Assembly: GCA_900539165.1 (NCBI GenBank)
Contig: UQAZ01000021.1
Span: forward strand, 1-29,251
Source of the DNA: an uncultured Oscillospiraceae bacterium
GTDB taxonomy: Bacteria; Bacillota; Clostridia; Oscillospirales; Acutalibacteraceae
DNA: 29,251 bases
Direction: 5' to 3'
The notes below the pieces were generated by a model. The model ran no database searches. It saw nothing but the letters and a program-made list of their open reading frames with translations, and was not told the origin of the DNA. Positions 6,119 to 15,153 of this stretch are shown here, in pieces. Every line of letters begins with the position of its first letter. The stretch's first letter is position 1. The position numbers and the translations under genes were made by a program.

Positions 6119-8119
6119 ATGAATATCACGGTAAATGAAAAATCTTTATCACTTTTAATCAATGAGACTGATTCAAATGCAGATATTATCGAGTTTTTGA
6201 ACGCTGTAATTGATGAAGAAATAGAAAAAGAAAATCCCGACTGCAATTTAATCGACGAGTGTATTAACGCTATCGCCGATATAGAATATACTGATGCTAA
6301 ACTACCCGCAATTCGCATAGCCTTAACGCCCGATAGTATCAGAAAAATAGTAAATCCAAAGCGTACATCATGGAATAATCTTAACAGAGCGCTTCGTATT
6401 GCTATTATAGCCGCAGTTATAGCAACGGGAACCTTTACCGTTAATGCTGCCGTAAAAACAGCAACGGGCGTAGATGTAATTAAGGAAATTGCTTCAGCTG
6501 TCGTTGAGGTGTTTAATCCATCGAAAAATGACGAAGAAGCAGAATATAAAAATGATTTTAATTTGGTATCTGAACAGTCAACCTCAGATGTATCGGAGAA
6601 TGAACCTCAAACCGAAGAACAGACCCAAACTCAACAAGACGGTGTGGTAAATGTTAAACCTCAAACGGCAAAGTCTGCTTCAGGGTCGTCATCACCCGAT
6701 AAGCCGTTAATCACTCAGCCGACAGTTTCTTATGCTCCCGCTGTAAATAACGGAAAAAATAACGGTACATCGTCAGGTAATGCAAACAGCACGGAGCCTG
6801 TATTTACAGGTGTCGAGGCGCAGTACGCAGATATGAAGCGTAATCTGATTGTCGGAGAAAAGCTCAGCTATGACGGAATGAGAGTATATGCTCATTACAG
6901 CGACGGAAGCAAAAAACAGGTGTCTATTGAGGATTGCACAAGACCTACCGCTTTTGATACATCTAAGGTAGGCGATTACAGCCTAAAGGTGCAGTATCAA
7001 TCCGCTGTGTTTACCTTTGGCGTTACTGTCAGACCGGATGAGGAAACTCGTTACAGTACCATTTGTGAAAATAAAGATTATAACTATCTGCTGACGAGCA
7101 GGGGTGCATATGTCGTAAAGTATAAGGGCAGTTCAAAATCGCTTAATCTTAATTCGATAGACGGCAATTCGGTTTATGCCGTAACATCCTCTGCCTTTGA
7201 GGGATTAAATATTAAAGAAATAACCTCAAACAGCATAGTTAAGGTATACGCAAGAGCATTCAGAAATTGCACCTCTTTGAAAAAATGTAATATGCCAAGG
7301 TGCGGTATAATCGGTAACGACGCTTTTTACGGTTGTAACGGACTTGATGAATTTACACTCGCACCTAAGCTGACCTCTATCGGCTCAGGCTCGTTTGCAA
7401 AGAGTAATATTCAATCCGTCACCCTTTCGGCAGATATTATTAAAATCCCCGACTTTGCATTCTCCGAGTGTAAAAATTTAACAGAGGTTAATATGCTCGG
7501 AAAAGTGGCTTCTGTCGGCAAGAATGCGTTTTGCGAATGTGAAAGCCTGCTCAATGTCAACGGCACGGCATATATTGTTTCTGTTGATGATTTCGGCTTT
7601 TACGGTTGCGAATTTATGGAATTTGACAGCGAGCTTGTCAGACTGCATTCTGCGGGTAATTGTGCATTTGCAATGTGTAAGTCGGCTTGCTTGGGCGATT
7701 TGTACGGCTTGACTAATATCGGAGTTCAAGCATTTCAATATTGCTCAAATATTGACTCGGTTTACATAACAGGTAATGTTAAAGTGATACCGAATGCCGC
7801 CTTTCAGGGTGCGCATATTAAAACACTCACTATTGACGACGGTGTCGAGATTATCGAGCCGTATGCCTTTATGAGTACATTAATTGGAGAATTATATTTG
7901 CCGCCATCCGTTAAGGAAATCGGCACATATGCCTTTTACACTTCGGCAATCAGAACTGTAAAGGGTGGAAAAAATGTTTCCGAGGTCGGCTCTCGTGCGT
8001 TCTATCCGTCAAAGAGGCTCACGATTTATGTCGATGAAAATAATGCTCTCTCACGATATGCAAGCGATAACGGAATTAAATGTATCGTTGGCAATACAGG
8101 TGAGGAGCAGGAAGCGTAA
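6119..8119 (+). CDS. Transmembrane putative anti-sigma factor with Ig-like and BspA-type LRR sensor domain
   Basis: The 666-residue protein has an acidic N-terminal region without a signal peptide (residues 1-90, including IIEFLNAVIDEEIEKENPD), one transmembrane helix (about 92-112, LRIAIIAAVIATGTFTVNAA), a Ser/Thr/Gln-rich linker (about 135-228), a Big_3-like Ig domain (229-305, with VYAHYSDGSKKQVS and VGDYSLKVQY), and BspA/LRR_5 repeats (about 320-640). The layout is inside-helix-outside, like membrane anti-sigma factors such as RsgI, where an outer domain reads a signal and an inner domain holds sigma. The gene is translationally tight with the sigma gene. LRR_5 as the outer module of an anti-sigma protein is unusual. 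Anti-sigma function is inferred from topology and linkage; the inner region has no motif I can name. Confidence 0.75.
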   Translation: MNITVNEKSLSLLINETDSNADIIEFLNAVIDEEIEKENPDCNLIDECINAIADIEYTDAKLPAIRIALTPDSIRKIVNPKRTSWNNLNRALRIAIIAAVIATGTFTVNAAVKTATGVDVIKEIASAVVEVFNPSKNDEEAEYKNDFNLVSEQSTSDVSENEPQTEEQTQTQQDGVVNVKPQTAKSASGSSSPDKPLITQPTVSYAPAVNNGKNNGTSSGNANSTEPVFTGVEAQYADMKRNLIVGEKLSYDGMRVYAHYSDGSKKQVSIEDCTRPTAFDTSKVGDYSLKVQYQSAVFTFGVTVRPDEETRYSTICENKDYNYLLTSRGAYVVKYKGSSKSLNLNSIDGNSVYAVTSSAFEGLNIKEITSNSIVKVYARAFRNCTSLKKCNMPRCGIIGNDAFYGCNGLDEFTLAPKLTSIGSGSFAKSNIQSVTLSADIIKIPDFAFSECKNLTEVNMLGKVASVGKNAFCECESLLNVNGTAYIVSVDDFGFYGCEFMEFDSELVRLHSAGNCAFAMCKSACLGDLYGLTNIGVQAFQYCSNIDSVYITGNVKVIPNAAFQGAHIKTLTIDDGVEIIEPYAFMSTLIGELYLPPSVKEIGTYAFYTSAIRTVKGGKNVSEVGSRAFYPSKRLTIYVDENNALSRYASDNGIKCIVGNTGEEQEA

Positions 8120-8134
8120 GGAGTTGGAGAAACT

Positions 8135-11100
8135 ATGAAAAAGATTATATCTGTATTATTAACTTTTATTATGATTCTTTCTGTAAGCCCGATAACAGCA
8201 CTTGCTCAGGCTGTTACAGACAGCGTTGACCTTGGTGTTGATAAATCCGCTTCAGGCTTTAATGATGTCTGCGTTTGGTCATATGATGCTGACACCAAAA
8301 CAATGACCATTGACGGCGAAAATATCGTCTCACAGAATGATGATGACTCGGAATTTCTTCCGACTTATTCAGTTGATGAAAACGGAAATAAGCATTATGC
8401 TTACCGTGGTTTTGAAACACTCGTTCTCGGAGAGCATGTGCATAAGTTTTATGCAGCAGCAAATGCCGATAATTATCCTAATCTTCGTACCGTTGATATG
8501 TCCCGTTCTGCTGTCAGCGAACTTACAGGCGCTCTTTGCAGTTCGGCTGTTACATCACTTATTTTGCCTCATAATCTGAAAACGATTGATGAAGGCGCAC
8601 TGTTTGAACTTAATATAGAAAAAATTGATATTCCGTCAACTGTTGAATCAATCGGCAACGAGGCTTTTATGAGTTCAGGACTTAAAAGCGTCACCTTTGG
8701 CGAATCCGAAATAGCGTTCGGTGATAATGTCTTTGCCGAATGTGCCTCTCTTGAAACTGTTGATTTGTCTAAGGTTACTTTTGCAAAAACAGAAACAAAT
8801 GAAGCCGGCACCGTTCCTGCGGGTATGTTTAAGAATTGTACTTCTCTTTCGGCAATTAATATTGATAACGCAAAAGCCGTCGGCGATAATGCTTTTAACG
8901 GTTGTTCCGCACTCTCTAAAATCATCAGAGATAAAGAAGCCAAAATATCAATCGGTAATAATGCATTTGAGGGTACTTCGTCGCTGAATGACGCAGAGTT
9001 TAACAATGTAACGTCCCTCGGTGATTATGCTTTTGCACACTCATCGGTAAAGTCGGTTGTTTATAACGGCACAGCCGCCCTCGGAGCAGGCGTGTTCTAC
9101 GGCGCAAAAAATCTAAGCAGTGTCGTTATTAATAATGTTGTAAATGTTACCGGTTCTTTTTTCAGAGATGCAAAGGTTGACACGGTAACTTTGAACTCAA
9201 ATGTACGCAATATATACGCTTATGCTTTTGCCGGAGCTGAGATTAATAATCTTACATTCGTGACAAATCAGTTATCCATAGTCGCCGGTAAGGCTTTTGC
9301 CGATATGACATATACTAATGAAACACCGCTTGCACTTCCTAAAGAAATTAAGGAAGTAAAAAGTCAGGGCTTTATGAATTTCAAGGGTGAGATTGATTTT
9401 TCAGGTGTGCATTTCGGTTTGCTCAACGGCTCTGCATTTAAGGGTTCTTCCATTTCTATTGTAGAGGATGTAAAGATAGATAAGATGCACGCCGATGTGT
9501 TTAGGGATTGTACCAATCTTCAGTATTTCAGCACTGCTCCGAAATATAAACCTGATGCAATTTACGGCAATAATACATTCCTAAATTGCACAAGCCTCAA
9601 AGAGGTTTACGATTACGGAGTAAAAAAACTCGGCACAAATACTTTTGACGGTTGTACCTCACTTCAGGTTTTCGCTACCGAAAGTCTTACCTCTATCGGC
9701 TCGAATACCTTTAAGGGCTGTATAGCTCTTGAGGCGGTCGGTCTTGGTGATATGTTAAGAATCCCCGATAATACCTTTGTTGAGTGTCCTAATTTGAGAT
9801 ATATTGAATATAATAAGACTTATCTTGATTATATCGGAATTAATGCGTTTAAGGACTGTTCAAAACTCGAAAATATAGATTTAAGTTTGGTTGAAGATAT
9901 AGAAAGCGGAGCATTCTCCGGCTGTTCGTCTCTCGATTTCTCATCGCTCCCCGGTACGCATATTATCGGTGCAAATGCTTTTGAGGGTTGCACCTCTCTT
10001 ACAAGTATAAATTTAGGCGAATATCTCGATGAAGTAGGCGTGAATGCTTTTAAGGATTGCGTAAATCTTGAAAATGTAACATTTTCACCTACCTCAATCA
10101 CTTTCGGCGAGAATATTTTTGACGGTTGTGCTTCTTTGAAATGGCTTAAATTCAGAGGTTATACATATACTATGCCGACCTCTTTCTTTACGAAAATTCC
10201 CGACGGCTTCTCGTTCTACTGCGGTAAAGGCACAACACCCGAGGCTTACGCAAATAAAAATAATATTCCCGTTAATTATTTAAGCACCGAACATCCTGTT
10301 GATGACTATAAACACGGTACGCTTGATAACGGTAGATGGGAGATTGTTGACAGTACAATTAATATCTACGGCGAGGGAAGCGGCGAACTCGGTAATGTGT
10401 TTTATTATTCCGATAAAACCACAACCACTCTTCATGACATTGCGAGCAGATTTAATATTAAGAATGTTCAGCTTCTCGGTAACATTACATCAATCCCCGA
10501 TAATTTTATGGAAAATATGCTTTTACCAAATATGACTTCTCTTGATATTCCGTCAACCGTTAAGTCAATCGGAAATTATGCATTTTATAATCTTCGCTCA
10601 ACTGCCGACCGGGATGCAAAAGATGCCGGCTTTGATGTTACTTTGCCGGAGTCTCTCGAATTTGTAGGCGAATACGCTTTTTGTAAGGTAATGACAACTA
10701 AAATCGACACCTCAAAATGCGTATCCGATAACATAGTATTTTCAGAGGGCGCGTTTTGTGCAATTAAGTATCTTAGCGAATTTACCGTTCCGTCAGGAGT
10801 AAAGCAAATCCCTAAAAAGCTTTTCTATAATGACTATTATCTTTCTTCGGTTACGCTTACTAATCAGGAGGAAATCGGCGACTACGCATTTCAGGGTACC
10901 TCAATTACAAAAATTGAGCTTCCCGATACCCTTAAAAGAGTTGGCGTCGGCTCATTTACGGATTGTAAGAAGCTTACTCATATGACTGTAAATTCCGACG
11001 ATACAGAGTTTCAATTTTTCTCAATCATATCTCCCGATAATTCGGCGGGCTATGACAGCACAGGTTCTCGCTTTACAAAACTTACCGTTAAGTGTGGTCC

Positions 11101-13456
11101 TCGCAGCAAGGCTCACGAGTATGTTATAAAAGCGCTTCTTGAATATGAGCCTATGCAGAGCGACTATGAGAGCTGGGGATATATAAGCGAGGTCAAAAAC
11201 AGCGAAAGCTATGCTTATTGGTATTATTATCCGCAAGAGGAAATGCTCCTTATTACAGGAAATTCAATAGCAGCAGGTAAGTTTTATGACCAAAATTACA
11301 ATCCTGTCAAGCTTGATAATGTTAAGACCGTTACATTCTTTAGTGATGTTACAAGAGTGGGAACAGGTTGGAGTGTATTAAACCCTGAAAATGTTTATTT
11401 CTCCGACAGGCTTAATGATATTGCAAGAGACGCATTTGCCGGCTGCACAAATCTTAAAGCGATTAATATTCCCGATTCGGTAACGCTTTTGGGTGAGCGT
11501 GCGTTCGAGGGCTGTGTAGGACTTAAATCTGTTACAGTCGGCAAGGGAGTTAAGACTATACCTGATTTTTGCTTCAGTAATTGTATTAATGTTCAGGAGC
11601 TTAATATTAAAGGTGCGGTAAATATTACAACCGCTGCGTTTAAGAACTGCTCCTCTGTTGTTAATCTTACACTTCCCGATACGCTTGAAAGCATTGGAAC
11701 AAGCGCATTTGTTAATTGCTATTCAATAGTTAAAATTACATTAGGCAAGAGAGTTAAGGCTATCGGTAATTATTCCTTTGCAAATTTGCCGTTCTGTGAT
11801 GAAATTAATTTCAATTCACCCATTTCGGGCATCAATAAAAATGCATTTTATAATACCGGACTTTCAACCACGGGAATTACCGTTAATTATCTTGATAACG
11901 CAAAAACAGTTTCGCTTTCGGGTTTTGAAGAGACCAATGTTTCCGTGATTAATCTTTCAAAGAATTTTGAGGGCTTTTCAAATCACGGCAGAATACCTAA
12001 CCTCAGAAGTATAAATGTGGAAGCCGAAAATGTAAACGGATTTTATTCCTATCAAAACGCACTTTATAAGGACGATACGATTATCCTTGCACCGCAGAGC
12101 GTTAAAACACTTCAAATCAAATCGGGTACTACCAAGATTGCACCTAACGCAATTCGATATAACAGCTTGAGTATCGCTGTAATACCTGAGGGAGTTACAG
12201 AAATCGGTGATGACGCATTTGCTGATTCCACAACTCTAAAGGCTGTAAAGTTTCCAAAGACGGTTGAAAAAATTTGCGACCGTGCATTTGCTAATTGCAC
12301 AAGAATTAAGACACTTAATATTCCCGAGCCTATTAAATATCTCGGAAAAAGAGCATTTTATAATTGTTCAACGCTTGCGGCTGTTGTTTTACCGGAAGGC
12401 TTAACCGAAATCGGCACCGAGTGCTTTAATTCCTGCAAGAGCATAGTTAGTATTGTTGTTCCTCAGAGCGTAACTACAATCGGAGCAGGAGCGTTCTCAT
12501 TTATGCCTTCACTTGAGAAACTGTATATTTGGAATTGTCAACCGGGCTATAATATGCTCTATAATTCAAAGAATGCCACAATTTACACTCTTGTCGCTTC
12601 TCCTTTATACGAATATGCAAAATATAATAAAATTAAGATTAAAGCATATACCAACGAAGAAGTTTTCGCCGAGGAATGTTTTGCGGCAGTTGATTCCCTT
12701 GAGGGTTATCTCGGCTATTGCACAGACGGCCACGGAGATATAGAATGGCTCACCGTTTATGAAGCGGATTGCGAAAATGACGGTTACAGAATCGGTGTTT
12801 GCGAATATTGCTCAACTATTCTTAAAGAAGAGCATATTAAGGCAGAGGGACATGAGTACCATCAGGTCGGCTATATTCAGGAGACTGCAACTCAAAGAGG
12901 CATTCGTGTTCTTAAATGCTCGCATTGCGGTGAAACGCATATAACCTACACCAATCCTACCTCGTCACAAGCACCTGCTGTCGGAGTGTATAATGTCAAA
13001 GGTGTTGTTCAGGCTGATACTAAGCGTGGCGCATATTACGGTGAAAACTTTGGCATTGAGAATGTAAATATCGTAATTGACGGCAGAGTTGTTGCCAGAA
13101 CCAATGAATACGGTCAGTTCTCGTTTGATATGAAGTCAGGCACATATATGGTAGATATTGTATATAGCTTTGGCTTTACCCGAACGGTAGGCTTGACAAT
13201 TACCGACCACGATGTTGTAATTACCGAGCCGATAAAAATTGTTGCGTGCGACTTTAATAAGGACGGACGGATAGATTCCGCCGACCAAAATCTGTTTAGA
13301 GTTATTGTTTCAAGCAAAAAGGGCGAAGCGGCATATCTTAGCTATGTCGACCTGAATCATGACGGCTATATTAATGCTAAGGATTATTTGATTATCCAAT
13401 CCTTTGTGGGGATAGAAGCAAATACCTATGTTTATCCACAGCTTAATTTAGCGTAA
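8135..13456 (+). CDS. Giant secreted BspA-like LRR protein with C-terminal dockerin
   Basis: The product is 1773 residues. A signal peptide (1-25, ending ITALAQA) leads into three blocks of LRR_5 repeats, each introduced by a short beta segment (WSYDADTKTMTIDG; GRWEIVDSTINIYG; YYYPQEEMLLITG). Roughly two dozen units have the form AFxxCxxL. Then come a cysteine module (CEYCSTIL, CSHCGET; about 1530-1610), a carboxypeptidase-regulatory-like beta domain (about 1620-1700, NEYGQFSFDMKSGTYMVDI) and a type I dockerin (1705-1757). Both dockerin loops keep calcium ligands: DFNKDGRIDSAD and DLNHDGYINAKD. It would be displayed through a cohesin-bearing scaffold; none is in this window. It is third in the sigma/anti-sigma operon (start 16 bases after the previous stop, GGAG site), so it is a likely output of that regulator. 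No enzyme domain is seen. Confidence 0.93.
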   Translation: MKKIISVLLTFIMILSVSPITALAQAVTDSVDLGVDKSASGFNDVCVWSYDADTKTMTIDGENIVSQNDDDSEFLPTYSVDENGNKHYAYRGFETLVLGEHVHKFYAAANADNYPNLRTVDMSRSAVSELTGALCSSAVTSLILPHNLKTIDEGALFELNIEKIDIPSTVESIGNEAFMSSGLKSVTFGESEIAFGDNVFAECASLETVDLSKVTFAKTETNEAGTVPAGMFKNCTSLSAINIDNAKAVGDNAFNGCSALSKIIRDKEAKISIGNNAFEGTSSLNDAEFNNVTSLGDYAFAHSSVKSVVYNGTAALGAGVFYGAKNLSSVVINNVVNVTGSFFRDAKVDTVTLNSNVRNIYAYAFAGAEINNLTFVTNQLSIVAGKAFADMTYTNETPLALPKEIKEVKSQGFMNFKGEIDFSGVHFGLLNGSAFKGSSISIVEDVKIDKMHADVFRDCTNLQYFSTAPKYKPDAIYGNNTFLNCTSLKEVYDYGVKKLGTNTFDGCTSLQVFATESLTSIGSNTFKGCIALEAVGLGDMLRIPDNTFVECPNLRYIEYNKTYLDYIGINAFKDCSKLENIDLSLVEDIESGAFSGCSSLDFSSLPGTHIIGANAFEGCTSLTSINLGEYLDEVGVNAFKDCVNLENVTFSPTSITFGENIFDGCASLKWLKFRGYTYTMPTSFFTKIPDGFSFYCGKGTTPEAYANKNNIPVNYLSTEHPVDDYKHGTLDNGRWEIVDSTINIYGEGSGELGNVFYYSDKTTTTLHDIASRFNIKNVQLLGNITSIPDNFMENMLLPNMTSLDIPSTVKSIGNYAFYNLRSTADRDAKDAGFDVTLPESLEFVGEYAFCKVMTTKIDTSKCVSDNIVFSEGAFCAIKYLSEFTVPSGVKQIPKKLFYNDYYLSSVTLTNQEEIGDYAFQGTSITKIELPDTLKRVGVGSFTDCKKLTHMTVNSDDTEFQFFSIISPDNSAGYDSTGSRFTKLTVKCGPRSKAHEYVIKALLEYEPMQSDYESWGYISEVKNSESYAYWYYYPQEEMLLITGNSIAAGKFYDQNYNPVKLDNVKTVTFFSDVTRVGTGWSVLNPENVYFSDRLNDIARDAFAGCTNLKAINIPDSVTLLGERAFEGCVGLKSVTVGKGVKTIPDFCFSNCINVQELNIKGAVNITTAAFKNCSSVVNLTLPDTLESIGTSAFVNCYSIVKITLGKRVKAIGNYSFANLPFCDEINFNSPISGINKNAFYNTGLSTTGITVNYLDNAKTVSLSGFEETNVSVINLSKNFEGFSNHGRIPNLRSINVEAENVNGFYSYQNALYKDDTIILAPQSVKTLQIKSGTTKIAPNAIRYNSLSIAVIPEGVTEIGDDAFADSTTLKAVKFPKTVEKICDRAFANCTRIKTLNIPEPIKYLGKRAFYNCSTLAAVVLPEGLTEIGTECFNSCKSIVSIVVPQSVTTIGAGAFSFMPSLEKLYIWNCQPGYNMLYNSKNATIYTLVASPLYEYAKYNKIKIKAYTNEEVFAEECFAAVDSLEGYLGYCTDGHGDIEWLTVYEADCENDGYRIGVCEYCSTILKEEHIKAEGHEYHQVGYIQETATQRGIRVLKCSHCGETHITYTNPTSSQAPAVGVYNVKGVVQADTKRGAYYGENFGIENVNIVIDGRVVARTNEYGQFSFDMKSGTYMVDIVYSFGFTRTVGLTITDHDVVITEPIKIVACDFNKDGRIDSADQNLFRVIVSSKKGEAAYLSYVDLNHDGYINAKDYLIIQSFVGIEANTYVYPQLNLA

Positions 13457-13501
13457 AAAATATATTATGCTATATGCTTAATATAATAGGGTAGTTAAGG
13501 C

Positions 13502-13527
13502 TGACGGGACTGTTTTCAGTCCCGTCA
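13502..13527 (+). terminator. Hairpin terminator after the giant LRR gene
   Basis: TGACGGGACTG and CAGTCCCGTCA form a perfect 11-bp stem closed by a TTTT loop, 46 bases after the stop codon. The trailing sequence (ATCTTTCTG) is only moderately T-rich, so termination may be partial, but the stem is the strongest structure in this gap. Confidence 0.7.
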
Positions 13528-13646
13528 ATCTTTCTGTTCACTTATAAAACTAATTAAATTATGATTAAATGCTGTATTTATATTGACAATATTTTTTCAT
13601 TTAGTTAAGACATTTATAAATGGAATTACAGAGATGAGAGGCGGTT

Positions 13647-13855
13647 ATGGACGAGGTAAAAATTTTAGAAATTAAGCAAAGCGTTTTCAAAAATAATGAT
13701 AACAGAGCAGAGCTTTTAAGAAAAGAGTTAAAGGAAAAAGGCGTTTTTCTACTTAACCTTATGTCATGGTTATTCCTATTTGTGCTAAAACAGGTGAGGG
13801 AATAGACGAGTGGGCAAATTGGCTATTTGATGAGGTTAAGGCTTGGAAAGAATGA
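13647..13855 (+). pseudogene. hypB: hypB remnant with internal deletion and frameshift
   Basis: HypB is the GTPase that delivers nickel to [NiFe] hydrogenase. From ATG 13647 the frame reads MDEVKILEIKQSVF and then RKELKEKGVFLLNLMS, matching the HypB N-terminus up to just before the P-loop (normally NLMSSPGSGKTT). It then jumps into another frame reading VIPICAKTGEGIDEWANWLF and ending AWKE at TGA 13853, which is the HypB C-terminus. The P-loop, the metal site and about 150 residues between are missing, with the junction near 13766-13770. The first frame stops at 13805 after 52 codons. It is therefore a non-functional deletion scar; the upstream site (GAGAGGCGG) is still recognisable. No other hyp gene is nearby. 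Confidence 0.8.
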
Positions 13856-13895
13856 TTTATTAGTTAAATAGATTTTGTCGTATAAGTAAAAATAT

Positions 13896-13929
13896 AAACC
13901 CCGTTAGTACGCAAGTATTAACGGGGTTT
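13896..13929. terminator. Bidirectional hairpin between hypB remnant and the minus-strand operon
   Basis: AAACCCCGTTA-GTAC pairs with GTAT-TAACGGGGTTT around a tight loop, a stem of about 15 pairs with one wobble. It lies between the hypB scar and the end of the convergent minus-strand gene (stop at 13983) and can serve both directions, although flanking T-runs are short. Confidence 0.7.
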
Positions 13930-13982
13930 AGTAGTTCTATGGGTAAATTTCAGTTTTTCTCAATAGCTTGTTGTTGAAATTA

Positions 13983-15140
13983 TCAGTTTTTGATTCTGTA
14001 TTCGTTATACAGCTTTGCATAATCTTTTGCATTAATTATTCCGTCGGGAACAACATCCAGCAAAGAATTTTGTTTGTGATAATAATCCATAAATGCAATG
14101 GTGTATTTGCTGTCGCATTTTTCACATTTAATGCTTGCGTTATCACCGTCAAAGCTTTTTAACTTGTAGCTGTGACCTGTTGCGTAAAGCTTTACAAAAT
14201 AGCTCTCACCGCAGCCAATGCAGGTAAATTCACTCTTTCCGTCCGTTTCACAGCTTGGCTGTTCAATTACTTTTTCCTCATAAATATGCTCTTTGCAGAC
14301 TGATGAAAAATTAACCTTGAAGCTTCCTGTTTCAGACGGATTTTTGAATTTTGCACAAAGATAATATCTTTTTCCTGCCTCTAAATCATAAGAGATACTG
14401 AAGTCAAGATTTTCGTTGTTGCTCAGGTCACCGTCATCATTGTCAACTATTGCGCTGTCTTTCATAATGTCAAAGCTGTCAGAGTAGGTGTAGGTTGCCG
14501 CATCGTAAATCAAACCGTATGTATCATCGGTTGATTCGGACGAAAAGGAAATTGTGCAATTCGTTTTAGGCGCATATGACCAAATGCATTGTGCGTTTGC
14601 TTTATTGATTACAGCGGTGTTTTCTCCTTTTGCAATCGGAGTATCAAACATAATATAGTTTGCTAAGCAGTAGCCTTGAGCAAAGTTTGCTTGTGAGCAT
14701 TTTGCAACAAAACCGTCTGTAAGCATCATTTGACTGTTGTAACCGAATGCATTGTCACCGATAGAGGTAACGCTGTCCGGTACAGTCAGCTCTTTTAGCG
14801 TGTCGCTTCCGGCAAATGCCGCTGTTCCTATATTGGTAAGCGTGCTTGGAAGCGTAACGCTTGTAAGTGCTGATTCAAAACAGAATGAAAAGTCTCCGAT
14901 AGACTTAACACCCTCTTGAACGATGATGCTTTCTGTCTCGTTTTTATATTTGTTCCACGGTGCGCTTGTGTAATTCTCCTGAGTGTAATTATCCGTGTCA
15001 GCCTTAATCGTAAGGACCTTGCTTTCGCTGTCATAGCTGTAAGCAGATGCGTTTGCAAAAGCGGTTACGCCTGCTGTAACGGCTGATATTGCAAGTGCGG
15101 CACTCAATAGGAGGGTTGCGGTTTTTTTCTTAATATTCAT
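13983..15140 (-). CDS. Secreted LRR protein with cysteine module and half dockerin
   Basis: The product is 385 residues. A signal peptide (about 1-30) is followed by a short beta segment (YSYDSESKVLTIKADTDNYT) and a small set of LRR_5 units at about 70-140 (VKSIGDFSFCFESALTSVTL, IGTAAFAGSDTLKELTVP). A beta domain (about 170-285) and a cysteine module (EQPSCETDGKSEFTCIGCGE, then ATGHSY, CEKC) come next. The C-terminus (about 362-385) holds one dockerin-like loop, DVVPDGIINAKD, plus its helix; the first loop of a normal dockerin is missing and ligand position 3 is Val instead of Asn. AAGGAGG sits eight bases before the ATG and overlaps the stop of the upstream gene, so it is co-translated with the 1565-residue protein. 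Role: extracellular binding or display, partner unknown. Confidence 0.85.
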   Translation of the reverse strand: MNIKKKTATLLLSAALAISAVTAGVTAFANASAYSYDSESKVLTIKADTDNYTQENYTSAPWNKYKNETESIIVQEGVKSIGDFSFCFESALTSVTLPSTLTNIGTAAFAGSDTLKELTVPDSVTSIGDNAFGYNSQMMLTDGFVAKCSQANFAQGYCLANYIMFDTPIAKGENTAVINKANAQCIWSYAPKTNCTISFSSESTDDTYGLIYDAATYTYSDSFDIMKDSAIVDNDDGDLSNNENLDFSISYDLEAGKRYYLCAKFKNPSETGSFKVNFSSVCKEHIYEEKVIEQPSCETDGKSEFTCIGCGESYFVKLYATGHSYKLKSFDGDNASIKCEKCDSKYTIAFMDYYHKQNSLLDVVPDGIINAKDYAKLYNEYRIKN

Positions 15141-15153
15141 TTTTCAGCCCTCC

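Noticed and set aside
8135..13456. Repeated short DNA motifs inside the LRR genes as a possible CRISPR or satellite array
   Set aside because: The repetition follows the LRR protein repeat, with degenerate codons and variable unit length; no constant repeat with regular spacers exists.
13457..13646. Possible additional gene between the giant LRR gene and the hypB remnant
   Set aside because: Only the hairpin at 13502-13527 and AT-rich sequence were found; no frame with a start and ribosome binding site.
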